Shown here in pieces: positions 62,059 to 64,000 of a stretch of DNA of 64,000 bases. This DNA is from Thalassomonas haliotis (GTDB taxonomy: Bacteria; Pseudomonadota; Gammaproteobacteria; Enterobacterales; Alteromonadaceae). The DNA lies in assembly GCF_028657945.1 (NCBI RefSeq), contig NZ_CP059693.1:2046001-2110000 (forward strand), written 5' to 3'. A model generated the notes under the pieces. That model saw only the letters and a program-made list of their open reading frames with translations. It had not been told where the DNA came from and searched no databases. The translations under genes and the position numbers were made by a program. Numbering within the stretch: position 1 is the stretch's first letter; the number at the start of each line of letters is the position of its first letter.

Positions 62059-62202
62059 TCCCGTAGGCTGCTTTTTATTACCCAACATGGGAAAGGTCTT
62101 GCGGTTATTTTAGAAGTTGTCGAGTATGAAGCGATTGGTACGCAACCTGAGATGGGCCGGAAAGTGCCAGAATTGATAAGTAAAGAATATCAAGTGGAGT
62201 GA
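62059..62202 (+). pseudogene. Remnant of a Phd/YefM-type antitoxin-like gene
   Basis: One open frame reads RRLLFITQHGKGLAVILEVV followed by EYEAI, close to the FITxHGxxxAVLLxxxEYE core of Phd/YefM antitoxins, and ends at 62200-62202. It has no start codon and no N-terminal part, so it is a truncated remnant. Confidence 0.45.
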
Positions 62203-62378
62203 TGCAAGGCTACGTGGTGAGTTTGATACTTTATAGTTTTACAATGAGAAGTTCAGGCGTGAATTCCTCTGAAATTTGGTGATAAGATCGATGCAGCTCC
62301 TGAACTAAAGTGGTTAACTAAAATTGGCTAAGCTTTTGCGATAGAATAAATATGTCTTCACTAATACAAATAAGTACT

Positions 62379-62488
62379 CGCCAGCTGATAACGGCCCGGG
62401 AAGATAGCCGGGACAACCAGAGTCAGGGGATACAGAGCAAACGCAGCAGCTTGACGATAACGCAGCATCACTAAGCTCACCTGGGCAA
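62379..62488 (+). pseudogene. Degenerate upstream part of the displaced Rhs core
   Basis: CAGCTGATAACGGCCCGGGA at about 62379 and the AAGCTCACCTGGGCAAGTGA stretch near 62473 match the Rhs gene around 60358-60540 in order, but with indels and frame changes. The homology becomes continuous and open from 62489. Confidence 0.65.
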
Positions 62489-63148
62489 GTGAAAGTGCAT
62501 CAGGACAGGTTATTAAGTTTTAACGGCACAGATTACGGTTACGATAGCAGCGGCAATCAAATCTCCAGCCTGACAAAAGGGGAGCAACAGCAGCGCTTTT
62601 TTGATGGCCTGAACCAGCTGCGGCAGCTTAATGTTAATGATGCCTTAACCCATTACGAATACGATGCTTTAGGCAGGCGCAGTGCGAAAATAACCGAGCA
62701 GGGGCGCACGGATTTTATCTGGGATAACCACCAGCTCATTGGCGAGCATTGCCAGGGAAAGTTCACCTGGTATATCTATTATCCGGACTCCTTCTTGCCT
62801 GTTGCTTTAGTTAAAAACGGGGAGGTTTATTATTATCACCTAGACCAGCTGGGCACACCGCTATGTTTAACAGATAACGAAGCTAAAGCGGTATGGCGTA
62901 ATAATAGCGATGTTTTTGGTGCGCCGCTGGGGGAGCAAGGTGGTGAACCTTTAAATGAAATCGAAAACCCGCTACGCTTTCAGGGGCAGTATTTTGATCG
63001 TGAAAGCGGCCTGCACTACAACCGCTTTCGCTATTATTGCCCTCGGCAGGGGCGGTTTATTCATCAAGACCCGATAGGGCTGGCTGGTGGCATTAATCCT
63101 TATCAGTATGCGCCTAACCCGGTGAATTGGGTTGATCCGTTTGGGTTG
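62489..63148 (+). repeat. Rhs core end, copy 2 of the 660-bp direct repeat
   Basis: Equal in length to 60531-61190 and nearly identical in sequence. Recombination between the copies would exchange the toxin tip and delete the immunity gene between them. Confidence 0.9.
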
Positions 63149-63724
63149 AGTTGTAAGGAAAATAGTTGGAACACTTTTCAGCAAAATACTAAGGGGCATT
63201 TCGCGAATAGTACTGAAGCGGCGCAAAGTTTTCGAAAAGTTAAAGCTGTTCAGGCGATGGAAAAAGGAACCAGGCCCGATCCCTCTACTTATTTACCACA
63301 ATCTTATATTGATGCTCATTTGGGTAAGTTTGCTGGAGGAGCGTCTTATTTAGTTCCTAAATGGATATTAGATGAGTTTGGGAGAGATCCTGTAGGTCGT
63401 TCAGATGGGCAATTTGTAATGTCGACTTATCAAGTAAATGATATGTTAATAAAAACTGAAGGCTCACTTACTCAAATCGAAAAAGAACTAGGTATTCCAA
63501 GTGGTACTTGGCAGGGGGAAGAAATGTCAGTTATTGAAGTTTCTAATCCTAGTATCTTGAACTTAAGGTTACCAAGTGGAAATGAGGAAGGTGCCAATCC
63601 CTTATGGTTATCTGGGGGGAAATTGCCTACTGGGCATGATGAAGCTGTTATAGATAATATACCTGCGGATGGGTATAAAGAATTTAGTATTAAAGAAGCT
63701 ACAGAAAAGGCTAAAAATAAATGA
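62489..63724 (+). CDS. Displaced Rhs C-terminal cassette with alternative toxin tip
   Basis: The 411-residue frame repeats the final 220 residues of the Rhs core, including HQDPIGLAGGINPYQYAPNP and WVDPFGL, then carries a different 191-residue tip (WNTFQQNTKGHFANSTEAA, YLPQSYIDAHLGKFAGGASY, VPSGNEEGANPLW-like RLPSGNEEGANPLW). It lacks the N-terminal core and probably is not expressed as a toxin by itself. It is the usual orphan cassette that can recombine into the full Rhs gene through the shared core. GTG is used as first codon but a start is uncertain. Confidence 0.75.
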   Translation: MKVHQDRLLSFNGTDYGYDSSGNQISSLTKGEQQQRFFDGLNQLRQLNVNDALTHYEYDALGRRSAKITEQGRTDFIWDNHQLIGEHCQGKFTWYIYYPDSFLPVALVKNGEVYYYHLDQLGTPLCLTDNEAKAVWRNNSDVFGAPLGEQGGEPLNEIENPLRFQGQYFDRESGLHYNRFRYYCPRQGRFIHQDPIGLAGGINPYQYAPNPVNWVDPFGLSCKENSWNTFQQNTKGHFANSTEAAQSFRKVKAVQAMEKGTRPDPSTYLPQSYIDAHLGKFAGGASYLVPKWILDEFGRDPVGRSDGQFVMSTYQVNDMLIKTEGSLTQIEKELGIPSGTWQGEEMSVIEVSNPSILNLRLPSGNEEGANPLWLSGGKLPTGHDEAVIDNIPADGYKEFSIKEATEKAKNK

Positions 63725-63978
63725 ACATTGTTAGTGAAAAAAAATATTCATATTTATTGATGGAAGAAGATAATGAATGGTATTTGACATACTTGACAGG
63801 TGGGGCATTCGAAGTTGATATTTGTGTTAAATTAAATAATGAAGAAATTAATAAACTGAAAGAAACGCCAGAGTTTGTAGGTAATTTAGTTGAAAATTTC
63901 AAGACAGATTCTTCATTATATGAAGGGAGGAGAATCATTCCTTCAGTAAGGCCGAATAGACAACGGCAACGGACATAG
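63721..63978 (+). CDS. Putative immunity protein of the alternative Rhs tip
   Basis: The 85-residue gene overlaps the orphan tip by 4 bases (ATGA), the expected position of the cognate immunity gene. The product is soluble (YSYLLMEEDNEWYLTYLTGG, then KLNNEEINKLKETPEFVGNL), with a basic end. Its low GC matches the tip and contrasts with the Rhs core. The family is not recognised. Confidence 0.65.
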   Translation: MNIVSEKKYSYLLMEEDNEWYLTYLTGGAFEVDICVKLNNEEINKLKETPEFVGNLVENFKTDSSLYEGRRIIPSVRPNRQRQRT

Positions 63979-64000
63979 GTTTTAGCTTGGCAAGCATTGA

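Noticed and set aside
1-64000. CRISPR arrays, tRNA or rRNA genes, insertion sequences
   Set aside because: No regularly spaced repeats, cloverleaf-like genes or transposase-like proteins were seen. The repeats that exist belong to the effector leaders, the Rhs core and a coding hexanucleotide.

Overview
The window reads as a chromosomal segment of a Gram-negative gammaproteobacterium, most likely a marine Alteromonadales/Colwelliaceae member (Thalassomonas-like). This is inferred from the DUF3718 protein, the sigma factor/DUF3619/DUF3106 operon, outer-membrane beta-barrel and periplasmic proteins, and gene content; no rRNA or tRNA is present to confirm it. No CRISPR array, intact insertion sequence or integrase was seen.

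Region 1 (1-13,500) is mostly housekeeping and accessory genes of moderate GC: the end of a heme-copper oxidase subunit III gene and its small subunit IV, an EF-hand protein, an outer-membrane barrel, an ECF-like sigma factor operon (sigma, DUF3619, unknown, DUF3106), membrane and Zn-ribbon proteins, an ABC-F ATPase, a periplasmic binding protein, a secreted sphingomyelinase coupled to a lipase-chaperone-like protein, a PAS-GGDEF diguanylate cyclase and a DUF3718 protein.

Region 2 (13,500-24,100, all minus strand) is a metabolic cassette: a nitrobindin-like protein, a small dehydrogenase subunit overlapping a GMC flavoprotein, a VioB-type ferritin-like protein, two overlapping phosphoesterases and a HoxX-like formyltransferase/enoyl-CoA hydratase with no hydrogenase nearby. 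A decayed diguanylate cyclase follows.

Region 3 (25,677-45,801) is an AT-rich phosphorothioate (PT) defence island made of two convergent operons. On the plus strand are dptF-dptG-dptH, a PIN/winged-helix protein, a sulfur-binding-domain HNH endonuclease, a DUF262 protein and an AAA ATPase with a TOPRIM-like C-terminus. On the minus strand are a PT-associated methyltransferase and dndB-dndC-dndD-dndE. The dnd genes would put sulfur into the DNA backbone and the dpt genes would restrict unmodified DNA. The extra plus-strand genes look like further PT-linked or stand-alone effectors, and the DUF262/AAA-TOPRIM pair is the best candidate here for an undescribed system.

Region 4 (45,880-56,400) carries three paralogous 360-residue proteins with glycine-rich hydrophobic C-termini. 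Each is preceded by a conserved leader and followed by a small two-helix membrane protein, which looks like a triplicated toxin/immunity module; two more immunity-like genes are decayed. Between them lie an XRE regulator with a double-glycine-leader peptide and a membrane protein, a divergent pair of paralogous putative regulators around a perfect inverted repeat, a decayed gene, and a SymE-like toxin.

Region 5 (57,057-64,000) is an Rhs toxin locus: a full Rhs protein with its immunity gene, then a displaced copy of the Rhs core end carrying a different toxin tip and its own immunity gene.
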